From an uncultured Chloroflexales bacterium (lineage in GTDB: Bacteria; Chloroflexota; Chloroflexia; Chloroflexales; Chloroflexaceae), in assembly GCA_937902315.1 (NCBI GenBank), contig CALGUG010000039.1, positions 66,972-130,971 on the forward strand: a DNA stretch of 64,000 nucleotides, given 5' to 3'. The translations under genes and the position numbers were made by a program. Every line of letters begins with the position of its first letter. The first letter of the stretch is position 1. A model generated the notes under the pieces. The model had not been told where the DNA came from, ran no database searches, and saw only the letters and a list, made by a program, of their open reading frames with translations. Of this stretch, positions 1 through 8,854 are shown one piece after another.

Positions 1-848
1 GTAAGGTGATCTATGGTCCAGCTCAGCCCGAGTTTAAAGAGTTCGTCGCTCTGATGCGTTCATGGTACGAAGAGGGCTTGATCGATCCCGATTCGGTTGC
101 TATGGATCAAGCTGGTTACGACGCTCGCATGACGGGTGAGTTGTTGGGTTCGGGCATGATGCTGCTTGGTGGTGGTATCGGTAAGTTTATGGGCCTGATG
201 GCTGAAAAGAACCCCGAGTTCAGCTTGATCGGTGCGCCTTACCCGACCATTAACAAGGGCGATAAGAAGCTGATCGGTCAGCGCGAAAACCTCTTCCCCG
301 GTGTGGGCGCGGCGATCACCAGTTCGAACAAGAATGTCGAGCTGACCATGCGCTGGCTCGACTACGCCTACTCGGAAGAGGGCCACATGCTGTTTAACTT
401 CGGTACTGAGGGCCTGTCTTACACTATGATCGACGGCTACCCGACCTTTACCGATTTGGTGATGTTCAACCCCGATAAGCTGCCGGTCGCTCAAGCTATG
501 GCCGCCCACGTGCGTAGTAACAGCAGCGGTCCCTTCGTGCAAGACAAGCGCTATGCCGAGCAATACTTCCAGCTCCAGCAGCAGAAGGATGCCTACAAGA
601 TCTGGCAAGAGCCAAGCAACGAGCGCCTGATGCCGCCGGTTACTCCAACCCAAGAAGAGAGCCGACGCTTCAACACGATTATGAACGATATCAATACCCG
701 CTTCGACGAGGTCTTTGCTAAGGTGATCACCGGCGCCGAGCCACTCTCTGCTTGGGACACCTTCCAGCAAACTGAGTTGCCACAGTTGGGTATTAACGAA
801 GCGGTTGAGATCCAGCAAGCAGCGCTTGACCGCTACAACAAGCGCTAA
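1..848 (+). CDS. ABC transporter extracellular solute-binding protein (C-terminal part, LipO/LplA-like)
   Basis: The reading frame is already open at the window edge (first full codon at base 3), so the N-terminus and lipoprotein signal are missing. The visible part, about 282 residues, resembles the C-terminal lobe of cluster-1 sugar/polysaccharide-binding lipoproteins. It has an aromatic-rich stretch and the segment WLDYAYSEEGHMLFNFGTEG, typical of the LplA/LipO group. It sits directly upstream of two LplB/LplC-type permeases, which fits a binding-protein-dependent glycan importer. No ATPase gene lies in this cluster, as is common for this class, where a shared ATPase (MsmX-like) serves several importers. 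The family call is firm; the substrate is unknown. Confidence 0.85.
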   Translation, partial: KVIYGPAQPEFKEFVALMRSWYEEGLIDPDSVAMDQAGYDARMTGELLGSGMMLLGGGIGKFMGLMAEKNPEFSLIGAPYPTINKGDKKLIGQRENLFPGVGAAITSSNKNVELTMRWLDYAYSEEGHMLFNFGTEGLSYTMIDGYPTFTDLVMFNPDKLPVAQAMAAHVRSNSSGPFVQDKRYAEQYFQLQQQKDAYKIWQEPSNERLMPPVTPTQEESRRFNTIMNDINTRFDEVFAKVITGAEPLSAWDTFQQTELPQLGINEAVEIQQAALDRYNKR

Positions 849-883
849 GCGCTGAGCAGGCTCGAAGCGAACAGAAGGAGTGC

Positions 884-938
884 AAAGACGTTTGTCGATC
901 ATTCCAAACAGCAAATCAGTCCATCGACAAACGTCTTT
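884..938 (+). promoter_or_regulatory. Intercistronic hairpin between binding protein and permease
   Basis: A perfect 16-bp inverted repeat (884-899 and 923-938) encloses a 23-nt loop and lies in the gap between the binding-protein stop codon and the permease start. There is no long T-run, so full termination is unlikely. Such hairpins often stabilise or partly terminate upstream mRNA so that the binding protein is made in excess over the permeases. That role is inferred. Confidence 0.6.
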
Positions 939-978
939 TGCCACTACGCTAGCAGGTTCAAATCACTGGGAGAAGTTT

Positions 979-1938
979 ATGAAAACAGCGCAGGCGCTAA
1001 CTTCGACGAAGAAAGCAACACGTTCCAATTCTTTTTGGGCGCGTGTAGTAAAAGATTTTCGGCGCAATAAGTATATTTACCTTATGTTGACGCCGGTTAT
1101 TCTTTATTATTTGGTTTTTCACTATATCCCCATGTATGGCGCCCAAATCGCCTTTAAAGACTTCTTCCCTGCTCGGGGCATCTGGGGTAGCCCTTGGATC
1201 GGTTTCGAGCACTTCGAAACCTTTTTTGAAGGCATCTACTTCTGGCGCTTGATCCGCAATACCTTGGCGATCAATGGACTTGACCTTATTTTAGGCTTTC
1301 CAGCGCCGATCATCCTCGCCCTTCTGCTCAATGAGCTAACCAGTGAGCGCTTTAAACGAGTCGTCCAGACCGTTACCTATATGCCCCACTTTATCTCCTT
1401 AGTGGTGGTTGTGGGTATGGTACTGGACTTTTTAGCGCGCGATGGTTTGATCAACCAGTTGCTTGCCTTGGTGGGCATCGGTCCCACGGCCTTTATGCAA
1501 GAACCCAAATACTACTGGATGATCTATGTGCTTTCGGGCATCTGGCAGAGCATCGGTTGGGGCTCGATCATCTATTTAGCAGCGATTACAACTATCGATC
1601 CTACCCTTTATGAAGCGGCCAAAGTCGATGGTGCCAGTCGATTACGGCAGATCTGGCATGTCACCATTCCGGGGATTATGCCGACGATTATGCTGCTCTT
1701 TATCTTGCGGGTCGGTCAAATGATGAGTGTGGGCTACGAAAAGACCATTCTGATGTACAACCCGCTCAATATGGAGACCGCCGACGTGATCGCAAGCTAT
1801 GTCTATCGCAAAGGTATTTTGGAAGCCGACTTTGGTTTCAGCTCGGCGGTCGGTTTATTCAATTCTGTGATCAATTTCGCTTTCTTGATCGCTGCCAACC
1901 GAATGAGCCGTCATTTGAACCAGAATAGCTTGTGGTAA
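979..1938 (+). CDS. Polysaccharide ABC transporter permease, LplB-like
   Basis: Inner-membrane permease of a carbohydrate/oligosaccharide importer. About 319 residues with six hydrophobic segments. The family-typical cytoplasmic opening (RRNKYIYLMLTPVILYYLVF) is followed by PMYGAQIAFKDF, and the EAA loop reads YEAAKVDGASRLRQIW. An upstream GTG at 880 would add 33 residues, but that stretch lies in the intercistronic hairpin. The ATG at 979 is preceded by GGGAGAAG and gives the normal family length, so it is preferred. It is co-directional with the binding protein upstream and the second permease 10 bases downstream. Confidence 0.9.
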   Translation: MKTAQALTSTKKATRSNSFWARVVKDFRRNKYIYLMLTPVILYYLVFHYIPMYGAQIAFKDFFPARGIWGSPWIGFEHFETFFEGIYFWRLIRNTLAINGLDLILGFPAPIILALLLNELTSERFKRVVQTVTYMPHFISLVVVVGMVLDFLARDGLINQLLALVGIGPTAFMQEPKYYWMIYVLSGIWQSIGWGSIIYLAAITTIDPTLYEAAKVDGASRLRQIWHVTIPGIMPTIMLLFILRVGQMMSVGYEKTILMYNPLNMETADVIASYVYRKGILEADFGFSSAVGLFNSVINFAFLIAANRMSRHLNQNSLW

Positions 1939-1948
1939 GGAGCCGCCA

Positions 1949-2860
1949 ATGGGAATTGTAACTGCTAGAAGAAGAGCTGCTATTCGGAAATCGCCCGGCG
2001 AGCGTACCTTCGATATCGTCAACTACAGCTTGATGATCCTGCTCTTAATTGTGACGCTCTACCCGATTCTGCACGTTTTATTTGCTTCGTTTAGTAGCCC
2101 GTCGCTGCTCTCTGCTCATCGCGGTGTGCTGCTCGGCCCATTGGGCTTTTCGACCGATGCCTATAAGACCGTGTTCGCCAACCCCTCGATCGGCCTTGGA
2201 TATCGCAACACTCTGTTTTATATGAGCTTTGGCACCGCCCTCAACATGGTGATGACGATTCTAGGAGCCTATGCCCTTTCGCGCCGCAATGTGATGTGGA
2301 AAGGGCCGATCATGTTTTTGATCGTCTTTACCATGTTCTTTAACGGCGGTTTGATCCCAACCTACTTGTTGGTCGCCAAGAACTTGAACTGGATCGATAC
2401 ACCCTGGGCCTTGACCGTCCCAGTTGCGATCAACACTTGGAACCTGCTGATCCTCAAGACCTCGTTTGAGGCGGTGCCCGAGGCGCTCGAAGAGGCGGCG
2501 CGCATCGACGGAGCCAACGATTTCACCATCCTCTGGCGCGTGGTTATTCCGCTCTCGCTGCCAGCCTTAGCGGTTATTCTGCTTTTCTATGCCGTCGGCC
2601 ACTGGAACTCCTTCTTCTCGGCCTTGGTCTATCTGCGCAACCGCGAGCTTTACCCGCTGCAACTGATTTTGCGCGAGATCTTGATCGCCAACAGTATGGA
2701 CAGTATGACCAGCGGTGTATCGAGCGGCGATATCGAGCCGATCGGCGTGACGATCAAGTACGCTACGATCGTGGTAGCCACTGTTCCGATCTTGATCCTC
2801 TATCCCTTCTTACAGCGCTTCTTTGTGAAAGGTGTGCTGGTCGGTAGTGTGAAAGAGTAG
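1949..2860 (+). CDS. Carbohydrate ABC transporter permease, LplC/YtcP-like
   Basis: Second inner-membrane subunit of the same importer, 303 residues. The conserved opening ERTFDIVNYSLMILLLIVTL, the segment MFFNGGLIPTYLL and an EAA loop (EALEEAARIDGANDFTILW) identify the LplC/YtcP branch of MalG-like permeases. TAAGGAG lies six bases before the ATG. The gene starts 10 bases after the first permease and the next gene starts 3 bases after its stop, so all are probably on one transcript. Confidence 0.9.
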   Translation: MGIVTARRRAAIRKSPGERTFDIVNYSLMILLLIVTLYPILHVLFASFSSPSLLSAHRGVLLGPLGFSTDAYKTVFANPSIGLGYRNTLFYMSFGTALNMVMTILGAYALSRRNVMWKGPIMFLIVFTMFFNGGLIPTYLLVAKNLNWIDTPWALTVPVAINTWNLLILKTSFEAVPEALEEAARIDGANDFTILWRVVIPLSLPALAVILLFYAVGHWNSFFSALVYLRNRELYPLQLILREILIANSMDSMTSGVSSGDIEPIGVTIKYATIVVATVPILILYPFLQRFFVKGVLVGSVKE

Positions 2861-2863
2861 ACG

Positions 2864-4668
2864 ATGTTTGTGCTTGCGGCCGATAACCCACTCCGTTCGC
2901 GGGCCGATGTGCAGGCTTTGGTTCGCGAGCTCGTTGCGCCCTTGGCGGCCTACAGCTCACCGAGCGGCGCGCGGGTGCGCGTCGGCACAAGTGGCGCTCA
3001 CTTCAGCCAGACCTGTGCCGAGCTAGAGGGTTTTGCGCGTCCGTTGTGGGGTTTGGCAGCTTTAGCGGCGGGCGGGGGGGCTTCGATGCTTGGGAGCGTT
3101 TTCGGGCTGGTCTCTGCGTCGGCTGCGACCCCAAGCACCCCGACTATTGGGGCCACGCCGATGCGCGCGACCAACGTTTGGTCGAAATGGCTCCGATCGC
3201 CTTCGGCCTCATCATGGCCCGTGAACAGCTCTGGGAGCCGCTTGCTGAGCACGATCGCCGCAATATCTTGAATTGGCTGAGCCAGATCAATCAGCGCGAG
3301 CTGCCAGAAAACAACTGGCTCTTCTTTCAAGTGATCGTCAGCTGTGCCTTAGAGCGCTTGGGTGGCGACTTCGACCAAGCTGCCCTCGAGCGCGCCTTCC
3401 AAAAGCTCGATTCCTTTGCGCTGGGCGATGGCTGGTATAGCGACGGCCACAACAAGCAGCGCGACTACTACGTGCCCTTTGCGATCCATTACGGTGCCTT
3501 GATCTACGCCAAGCTGCGCGGCGAACGTGACCCCGAGCGAGCGCAGCGCTATCGGCAAGCTGCCACTCGTTTCGCTCAAGACTTCATGCACTGGTTTGCG
3601 CCCAACGGCGCTGGGCTGCCCTTTGGGCGCAGCTTAACCTATCGCTTTTCGCAGGGGGCGTTTTGGGCTGCACTGGCCTTCGCCGACCTAGAAGCGCTGC
3701 CTTGGGGCCAGATCAAAGGTTTGTGGATGCGACATCTGCGCTGGTGGGCTAAGCAGCCGATTCTGCAAGGCGATGGCACGCTTTCGATCGGTTACGGCTA
3801 TGCCAACCTCAACATGGCCGAGACCTACAACTCACCCAGTTCGCCCTATTGGGGCATGAAGATCTTTTTGCCGCTGGCGCTGCCCGCCGAACACCCCTTC
3901 TGGCAGGCCGAAGAGGAGGAGCTTGTTTTTCCCGAAGCCGTCAGCCATCAGCCCCATGCGGGCATGCTGCTCTGTCACGACCGCGAGAGCCAACACACCT
4001 TCGCCCTGAGCTGTTTACAAGAGGCAGCTTGGGCCCGCCATGGGGCCGCAAAGTATGCCAAGTTCGCCTATTCGACCCATTTCGGTTTCAGTGTGCCGAG
4101 TAGCGAGGGTAGCATCGCCCAGATCGCGCCCGACAGTATGCTGGCCCTGAGCGACGACGGTCAGCGCTACCGCGTGCGCGAGGGCAACCTCGAAAGCCGC
4201 AGCCAAGCTGAACTGCTCTATTCACGCTGGACGCCTTGGCCCGACGTCACGATCGAAACCTGGCTGCTGCCTCAGCTTCCTTGGCATATTCGCGTCCATC
4301 ACATCACAAGCGAACGCGCGCTCTGGAGCGCCGAGGGCGGCTTCTGTCTGCCCTGCGGAGACGAGCGCCAGCACCCGCATCAGATTGAGGTGGGCGAGAG
4401 CTACGCCTTGGTCGAGACCGTGGGCGGCTGGAGTGGCCTGCGCGACCTTTTGGGCCAGCGCACAGGCCTGATTGTGCGGCCCGACCCCAATACCAATCTG
4501 CTCTTTCCCCGTTCTGTCCTGCCAGTGTTACAGGGCTACCACGAGCCTGGCTCCTACTGGCTGGCTTGCGCTGTGCTTGCACAACCAGCGCCCTACCAAC
4601 AGCGCGACCGCTGGCTGCAAGCCCCCACTCGCGCTCATATCCCCATTCGTATCCCTTTGCCCCGCTGA
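2864..4668 (+). pseudogene. DUF2264 protein, split by a one-base frame change in a G7 run
   Basis: Two frames together make one DUF2264 protein of about 600 residues. The first (from ATG 2864) supplies the N-terminal part ending FARPLWGLAALAAGG. The second, one register back, continues FDAWERFRAG then HPDYWGHADARDQRLVEMA and runs to 4668. The switch point is the seven-G run at 3074-3080, where one extra G would restore a continuous frame. Candidates are a sequencing or assembly indel, a true inactivating deletion, or -1 slippage on the G-run. DUF2264 proteins are alpha-toroid-like and often sit beside glycan uptake genes and glycosidases, as here. The absence of further stops or decay over 1.6 kb argues for an error or very recent lesion. 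Confidence 0.75.
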
Positions 4669-4693
4669 GATCGAATTGATCGTTTTAGAGCTT

Positions 4694-4780
4694 TGGCGGC
4701 TCGTTTTCTAGCTTCCATGCGGTCTTAACCGCGTCCGCCTACGGCTACAAACAGTTTGCCCGCACAAGGCGGTATTCGCT
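4694..4780 (+). repeat. Dispersed intergenic repeat, copy 1
   Basis: Core at 4730-4750 reads CGCGTCCGCCTACGGCTACAA, preceded by the family flank (GGCGG, TCTAGCTTCCATGCGGTC) and followed by TTGCCCGCACAAGGC. It faces copy 2, which lies in the opposite orientation about 230 bases away. The accessory motif TTCCGCTCTGTCGAAGGCCA lies between them at 4879-4898. The 420-base gap 4669-5089 contains nothing else I can identify. Confidence 0.85.
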
Positions 4781-4940
4781 GCCTATACCTAGCCGCTCCC
4801 CAAAACGTAATATCGCATCTGCTCACAGACCTACATTCGCGCAACGTGGAGCAACGAAGAACGAGAAAAATAGTCAAGTTCCGCTCTGTCGAAGGCCAAA
4901 AAGAAGTCGTCTAGGGGCGCTTTCGCACACACCAATACCA

Positions 4941-5028
4941 GCCTCGTTTGGTGGGCGGGATGCTGGTAGCCGTAGGCGGACGCGCCAAGGACCGAATGGA
5001 AGGGAAAGACCTCGCCGCTGCATTTTGA
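4941..5028 (-). repeat. Dispersed intergenic repeat, copy 2 (inverted)
   Basis: Reverse-oriented copy with core GGTAGCCGTAGGCGGACGCG at 4965-4984, followed by CCAAGGACCGAATGGAAG and a GCCGC edge. It ends about 60 bases before the glycosidase start codon at 5090. Confidence 0.85.
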
Positions 5029-5089
5029 AAAAAGCAAACGAATACAGACTGGACTTGAATCAAATCGAGCTCCATGCTAGGATTAAATT

Positions 5090-7033
5090 ATGATCCAGAA
5101 CAAGTGTCGATCTATCTCAATCTTACTTTGTGTTTGTTGGTTTTGTTCGATCCTTGCCTCTTTGCCAGTAAGCTCGGCAGCCTCGCTGAGCAGCGCAGCT
5201 CAACCTTCTCGCATCCGCTTTCTAGGCTTGAATACCTACTTCACAGGTCTTGAGCGCATTTCACGAGACGGCGATGATGGAGTCGCAAGCTTGATCGCTT
5301 CCAGTCGGGCTATGGGCGCGTCGTGGGCGCGCGAAGAGATGAGCTGGGGCAATATCGAGCGTTCAAGAAAAGGCGGCTGGGACTGGAACCCCTTCGATAA
5401 ACAGCTACGCAGTATGGCTGAGCAAGGCTATGGGATCGTCGGAATGTTATTGACGACTCCCCGTTGGGCGCGCGTGAATGACTGCTCGGCGCGTATACAG
5501 CGTTATGCCGCGCAGGGCGTGCATGTGGCCGACTATTGGTGCCCGCCCGCCGATCTCAACGACTTCGCCGACTATGTGCGCAAGGTGGTCGAGCGCTACG
5601 ACGGCGATGGTATCGACGATGCCCCCGGCTCGCCGCGCATCGCGGCTTGGCAGATCTGGAACGAGCCGAACGCTTGGGAGACTTGGCCCGGAACGCCCGC
5701 TGAATATGGCGCGCTCTTGGTGGCGGGTTATCAAGCCGTGAAGCAGGCCGATCCGACGGCTTTGGTGGTGACAGGCGGCCTCTATGTCTTCGACGGCGGC
5801 TGGAACGATGGGCGCGGCCACCGCGATGGACTAGCTTTTTTCCAAGATGCCATCAACGCCGTGCCTCAAGCGTGGAATAGTTTCGATGCCCTCGCTATTC
5901 ACCCCTATATGCCTGATGTTGCTCCTGACCAAGCCAACATTGTAGCGCGCGTCTCGTTGTGGGGCCGTATCAACACCGCTCGTCAGTGGCTCGATGCGCG
6001 GGGCGGCCGCGATCGTCCGCTGTGGATCAGCGAGATCGGTTGGTCAACCTGTGTCGCCAGCCAGTCAGACTGTTACGCCTCGGCCGAACAAGCCGCGCAG
6101 GATTCCTACGACTATGAGCGTTGGCCTTTAGCGCAGCGGCCGCATGCCAGCGAGCTCGACCCGGAGGGCGGGCAGATCGCAGCTTTTATCGGCAAAAACG
6201 AAGATCAGCAGGCTAACTATCTGGTGCGCTCGGCGGTGATCGCGAAGGCGCTTGGGGTTCAGCACTTCAGCTATTTCCAATACGAGGATAAATTCGACGG
6301 TTCGGCGGCCAATTTCTGGGAGGAAGCTAGCATCGTGCGCACCAAAAGCGAGGGCTACAGCCCTAAGCTGGCCTATTATGCCTATCGCACTTTGAGCGCT
6401 CAGATCGGCGATGCGGCCTTGATCGGCGCGGGTAACCTGCACACCTACATCTACAATCCGGCGGCCCAGCGTAATCCGAGCGCCCGCTACCACTTTCGCT
6501 TTGTGACCGCCGACAATGTGCAGATCGATGTGCTCTGGCTGGCTCAAGGCTCGCAGCGCGTGCAAGTGCCGATCTACGAGAATCGCACGGCGACTCTGGT
6601 CAACCGCGATGGCGCAGAGAGCCCACTGCCCGTTCAAGGCGCGAGCGTGAGCGTGACGATCAGCGAGCAACCGATCTACATTCGCCAGCTCTTGCCGCCC
6701 GCCTTAGATGTCGCACCCAATGAGATATTCATGCTCGCAGAGCGCGATTCATCTGTGCAGATGCCGCGTATTCAGATCAGCAATCGCGGTTCTGGTCCGC
6801 TGGTCTGGCAGACTAGCAGCAATCAAGCATGGGCCCAACCTGTGGTCAGCAGCGGCCAAGCGTATGTTTCAAATCTTGCTATTCGGGTCGATCCGCGCGG
6901 ATTGCCTTTGGGGGAACATCAAGCCCAGATCCAAGTCGTTCAGGGAGATCAGACTAAGACAGTGCTGATTAGGCTACGAGTAGTGGAACGGGTTTGGCAG
7001 ACCTTTATGCCGGTTGTGGCATCTAAGGGTTGA
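5090..7033 (+). CDS. Secreted clan-A glycoside hydrolase (GH39/GH5-like) with BACON-like C-terminal domain
   Basis: 647 residues. An N-terminal signal peptide (hydrophobic to about residue 31) is followed by a TIM-barrel glycosidase. AWQIWNEPNAWETW places the likely acid/base at E192, and PLWISEIGWSTC places the likely nucleophile at E315. A C-terminal domain from about residue 545 (IQISNRGSGPLVWQTSSNQ...) resembles BACON/Ig-like carbohydrate-associated modules. The protein ends in VWQTFMPVVASKG, a short hydrophobic tail like those on many secreted Chloroflexi proteins. It probably cleaves polysaccharide outside the cell and feeds the importer upstream. Substrate is unknown. The start is set by the signal peptide; no strong ribosome site is visible. 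Confidence 0.85.
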   Translation: MIQNKCRSISILLCVCWFCSILASLPVSSAASLSSAAQPSRIRFLGLNTYFTGLERISRDGDDGVASLIASSRAMGASWAREEMSWGNIERSRKGGWDWNPFDKQLRSMAEQGYGIVGMLLTTPRWARVNDCSARIQRYAAQGVHVADYWCPPADLNDFADYVRKVVERYDGDGIDDAPGSPRIAAWQIWNEPNAWETWPGTPAEYGALLVAGYQAVKQADPTALVVTGGLYVFDGGWNDGRGHRDGLAFFQDAINAVPQAWNSFDALAIHPYMPDVAPDQANIVARVSLWGRINTARQWLDARGGRDRPLWISEIGWSTCVASQSDCYASAEQAAQDSYDYERWPLAQRPHASELDPEGGQIAAFIGKNEDQQANYLVRSAVIAKALGVQHFSYFQYEDKFDGSAANFWEEASIVRTKSEGYSPKLAYYAYRTLSAQIGDAALIGAGNLHTYIYNPAAQRNPSARYHFRFVTADNVQIDVLWLAQGSQRVQVPIYENRTATLVNRDGAESPLPVQGASVSVTISEQPIYIRQLLPPALDVAPNEIFMLAERDSSVQMPRIQISNRGSGPLVWQTSSNQAWAQPVVSSGQAYVSNLAIRVDPRGLPLGEHQAQIQVVQGDQTKTVLIRLRVVERVWQTFMPVVASKG

Positions 7034-7136
7034 TAGCGCTTGCTTTAGCTGGGCAGAGTGCATATCTAATCAGCTTTGTCATTTTAAAGCGCTATTTAGT
7101 GTGGAAAAGCATTCTAGAGCCTTGTTTAACCCAGCT

Positions 7137-7180
7137 AAGCGTGTTCTTCGTTCGACTTAGACCGATCGAAGGGCACGCTT
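7137..7180 (+). terminator. Possible terminator after the glycosidase
   Basis: A two-part stem (AAGCGTG/CACGCTT outside CTTCG/CGAAG) about 100 bases after the stop codon. It lacks a clean T-run, so it is only a weak intrinsic terminator candidate. Confidence 0.35.
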
Positions 7181-7322
7181 TAGCGTTATTTGTAACGTAT
7201 TGTGGCTAATTTGTGGGGATTATTACTTGTTTTACACGAGGCCGTGCTAAAGCTTCTACATTAGTGATTACTTTACACTAAATCGTGTCTGATCAAGGAT
7301 AACCACATCATTATAGTGTAAT

Positions 7323-7351
7323 TTGACATGGGTGTCTAGTTACTATATAAT
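7323..7351 (+). promoter_or_regulatory. Consensus sigma-70 promoter of the Opp-type operon
   Basis: TTGACA at 7323-7328 and TATAAT at 7346-7351, separated by exactly 17 bases: a perfect match to the housekeeping consensus. The first gene starts about 400 bases downstream, so the predicted transcript has an unusually long leader. The surrounding 720-base gap (7034-7754) is AT-rich. Confidence 0.75.
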
Positions 7352-7444
7352 TTTAACCGCACAGTCAATTCATGGCATAACAATCGAAATTTATTGTAAA
7401 ACAAAAATAGATCAGCGCTCCTCTTTAAGGATTGATATTGGGCG

Positions 7445-7515
7445 TTCACGGGGTTTGTTGAGTTTTTATTGTAATAATCTCTACAATAAACCGTGAAAAT
7501 TGTCTCCGCACGGAG
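7445..7515 (+). promoter_or_regulatory. Structured 5' leader of the Opp-type operon
   Basis: Inside the predicted leader, TTCACGG (7445-7451) can pair with CCGTGAA (7491-7497) around an inner stem TTTATTGTA/TACAATAAA (7465-7473 and 7482-7490). A second small hairpin CTCCG-CA-CGGAG follows at 7504-7515. No known riboswitch consensus was recognised. It could be a regulatory or mRNA-stability element. Confidence 0.45.
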
Positions 7516-7754
7516 GACGCCCTGTTTTGCAATTTTCGAAGATACTTTTACCTTCTTACGAATTCAACGAATTCTTCGTATATATATATCCACAGCGTTG
7601 TGTAAAGAACGCAGAGAAGAGTTGTTCGTTGCTTGTATGCGTATTTGTCTTTGTCGACAAGTGGCTTATTAGCTTGTGTTTACCTAAAATAGCTGTCCTC
7701 GGGAAAACTTCTTCTTGTTGAAGTGCGTATATTCGATCGCCGTTCAACGGCTAG

Positions 7755-8852
7755 ATGTATCAGCTTATGATCCCAGATGCAACTATGACACAGACCACAG
7801 CACGAACGTCGGGGCCAAGCGTCCTCATGCGCTTGCGTGCGATCGCCACCAGCTTCTTGGCGCGTCGCATTCTCAAAGCCCTTGCCACGATCTTCATTGT
7901 GGTCTCCCTCACCTTCGGCCTTGTCCGCCTTATGCCCGGCAACCCGATTGAAACTTACACCTTTGAGCTGATGAGCCAGTACAACATGTCCTATCAAGAG
8001 GCGCGCGACCAAGCCGCTGCTCTGATGGATGTGAACCTTGATGCCCCCTTGTATCAACAGTATTTCGAATACTTGGGCAAGCTCCTTAAGGGCGACTTAG
8101 GCAACTCGTACCGTTCGAAGGGTACATCGGTTGTTAGCTACATTAAACAATTCTTGCCGTGGACGGTCTTTAGTGTCGGAACCTCGCTGTTGATCAGCTT
8201 CACCTTGGGTGTAACTCTTGGTATGCTGATGGCTTACCGCCGCGAGAGCTGGCTCGATCACATCCTCTCAACGATTGCATCGCTTGCTAGTGCGATACCC
8301 AACTATTTGATCGCGATTATGTTGATCGTGGTCTTCGGTGTACAGCTCAAGTGGTTCAACGTTACCAAGATGCGCGGCTCCTTGTCGCCCGGTATGACCC
8401 CTGGTTTCACTTGGGAATTTTTCGCAGATGCCTTCTACCACGCCGCTCTGCCGATCACCGTCTATGTATTGACAACGGTCGGTACCTGGATGCTTTCGAT
8501 GAAGAGCAGCACGGTGCAGACACTCGAAGAGGACTACGTGACGGTAGCGCGCGCCCGAGGCTTGAGCGATGGTCGCATTATGACCTCCTATGTAGGCCGC
8601 AACGCTTCACTGCCGCTCTTTACCCAATTAGCCATCAGCATCGGCTTTGTGGTTGGTGGTTCGATCCTGATCGAGCAGATGTTTGTTTACCAAGGTATTG
8701 GTCAGCAGCTGTTCAAAGCGATCAACGCTCGTGACTATGCCGTTATGCAAGGCATCTTCTTGGTGATTACAATCTCGGTCGTAGTGGCGAATCTTATCGC
8801 CGACCTCTTGTATGGCGTGCTTGACCCGCGTATCCGATCTGGCAAGGAATAG
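7755..8852 (+). CDS. Peptide/oligosaccharide ABC transporter permease, DppB/OppB-like
   Basis: Inner-membrane permease, up to 365 residues. It shows the OppB-type N-terminal segment (FGLVRLMPGNPI), a family-typical LKGDLGNSY stretch, and an EAA loop EEDYVTVARARGLSDGRIM. The C-terminus LYGVLDPRIRSGKE is characteristic. In-frame ATGs at 7755, 7770 and 7785 all lack a clear ribosome site; the first is used. It is the first gene of a five-protein importer operon (two permeases, two ATPases, binding protein), and the next gene starts 2 bases after its stop. Confidence 0.9.
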   Translation: MYQLMIPDATMTQTTARTSGPSVLMRLRAIATSFLARRILKALATIFIVVSLTFGLVRLMPGNPIETYTFELMSQYNMSYQEARDQAAALMDVNLDAPLYQQYFEYLGKLLKGDLGNSYRSKGTSVVSYIKQFLPWTVFSVGTSLLISFTLGVTLGMLMAYRRESWLDHILSTIASLASAIPNYLIAIMLIVVFGVQLKWFNVTKMRGSLSPGMTPGFTWEFFADAFYHAALPITVYVLTTVGTWMLSMKSSTVQTLEEDYVTVARARGLSDGRIMTSYVGRNASLPLFTQLAISIGFVVGGSILIEQMFVYQGIGQQLFKAINARDYAVMQGIFLVITISVVVANLIADLLYGVLDPRIRSGKE

Positions 8853-8854
8853 AT

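Noticed and set aside
880..978. GTG start at 880 for the first permease
   Set aside because: The extra 33 residues come from the hairpin and do not resemble the family; ATG 979 has a better ribosome site.
7500..7721. 73-codon frame in the Opp leader
   Set aside because: No ribosome site, odd composition, and it lies in the structured untranslated region.
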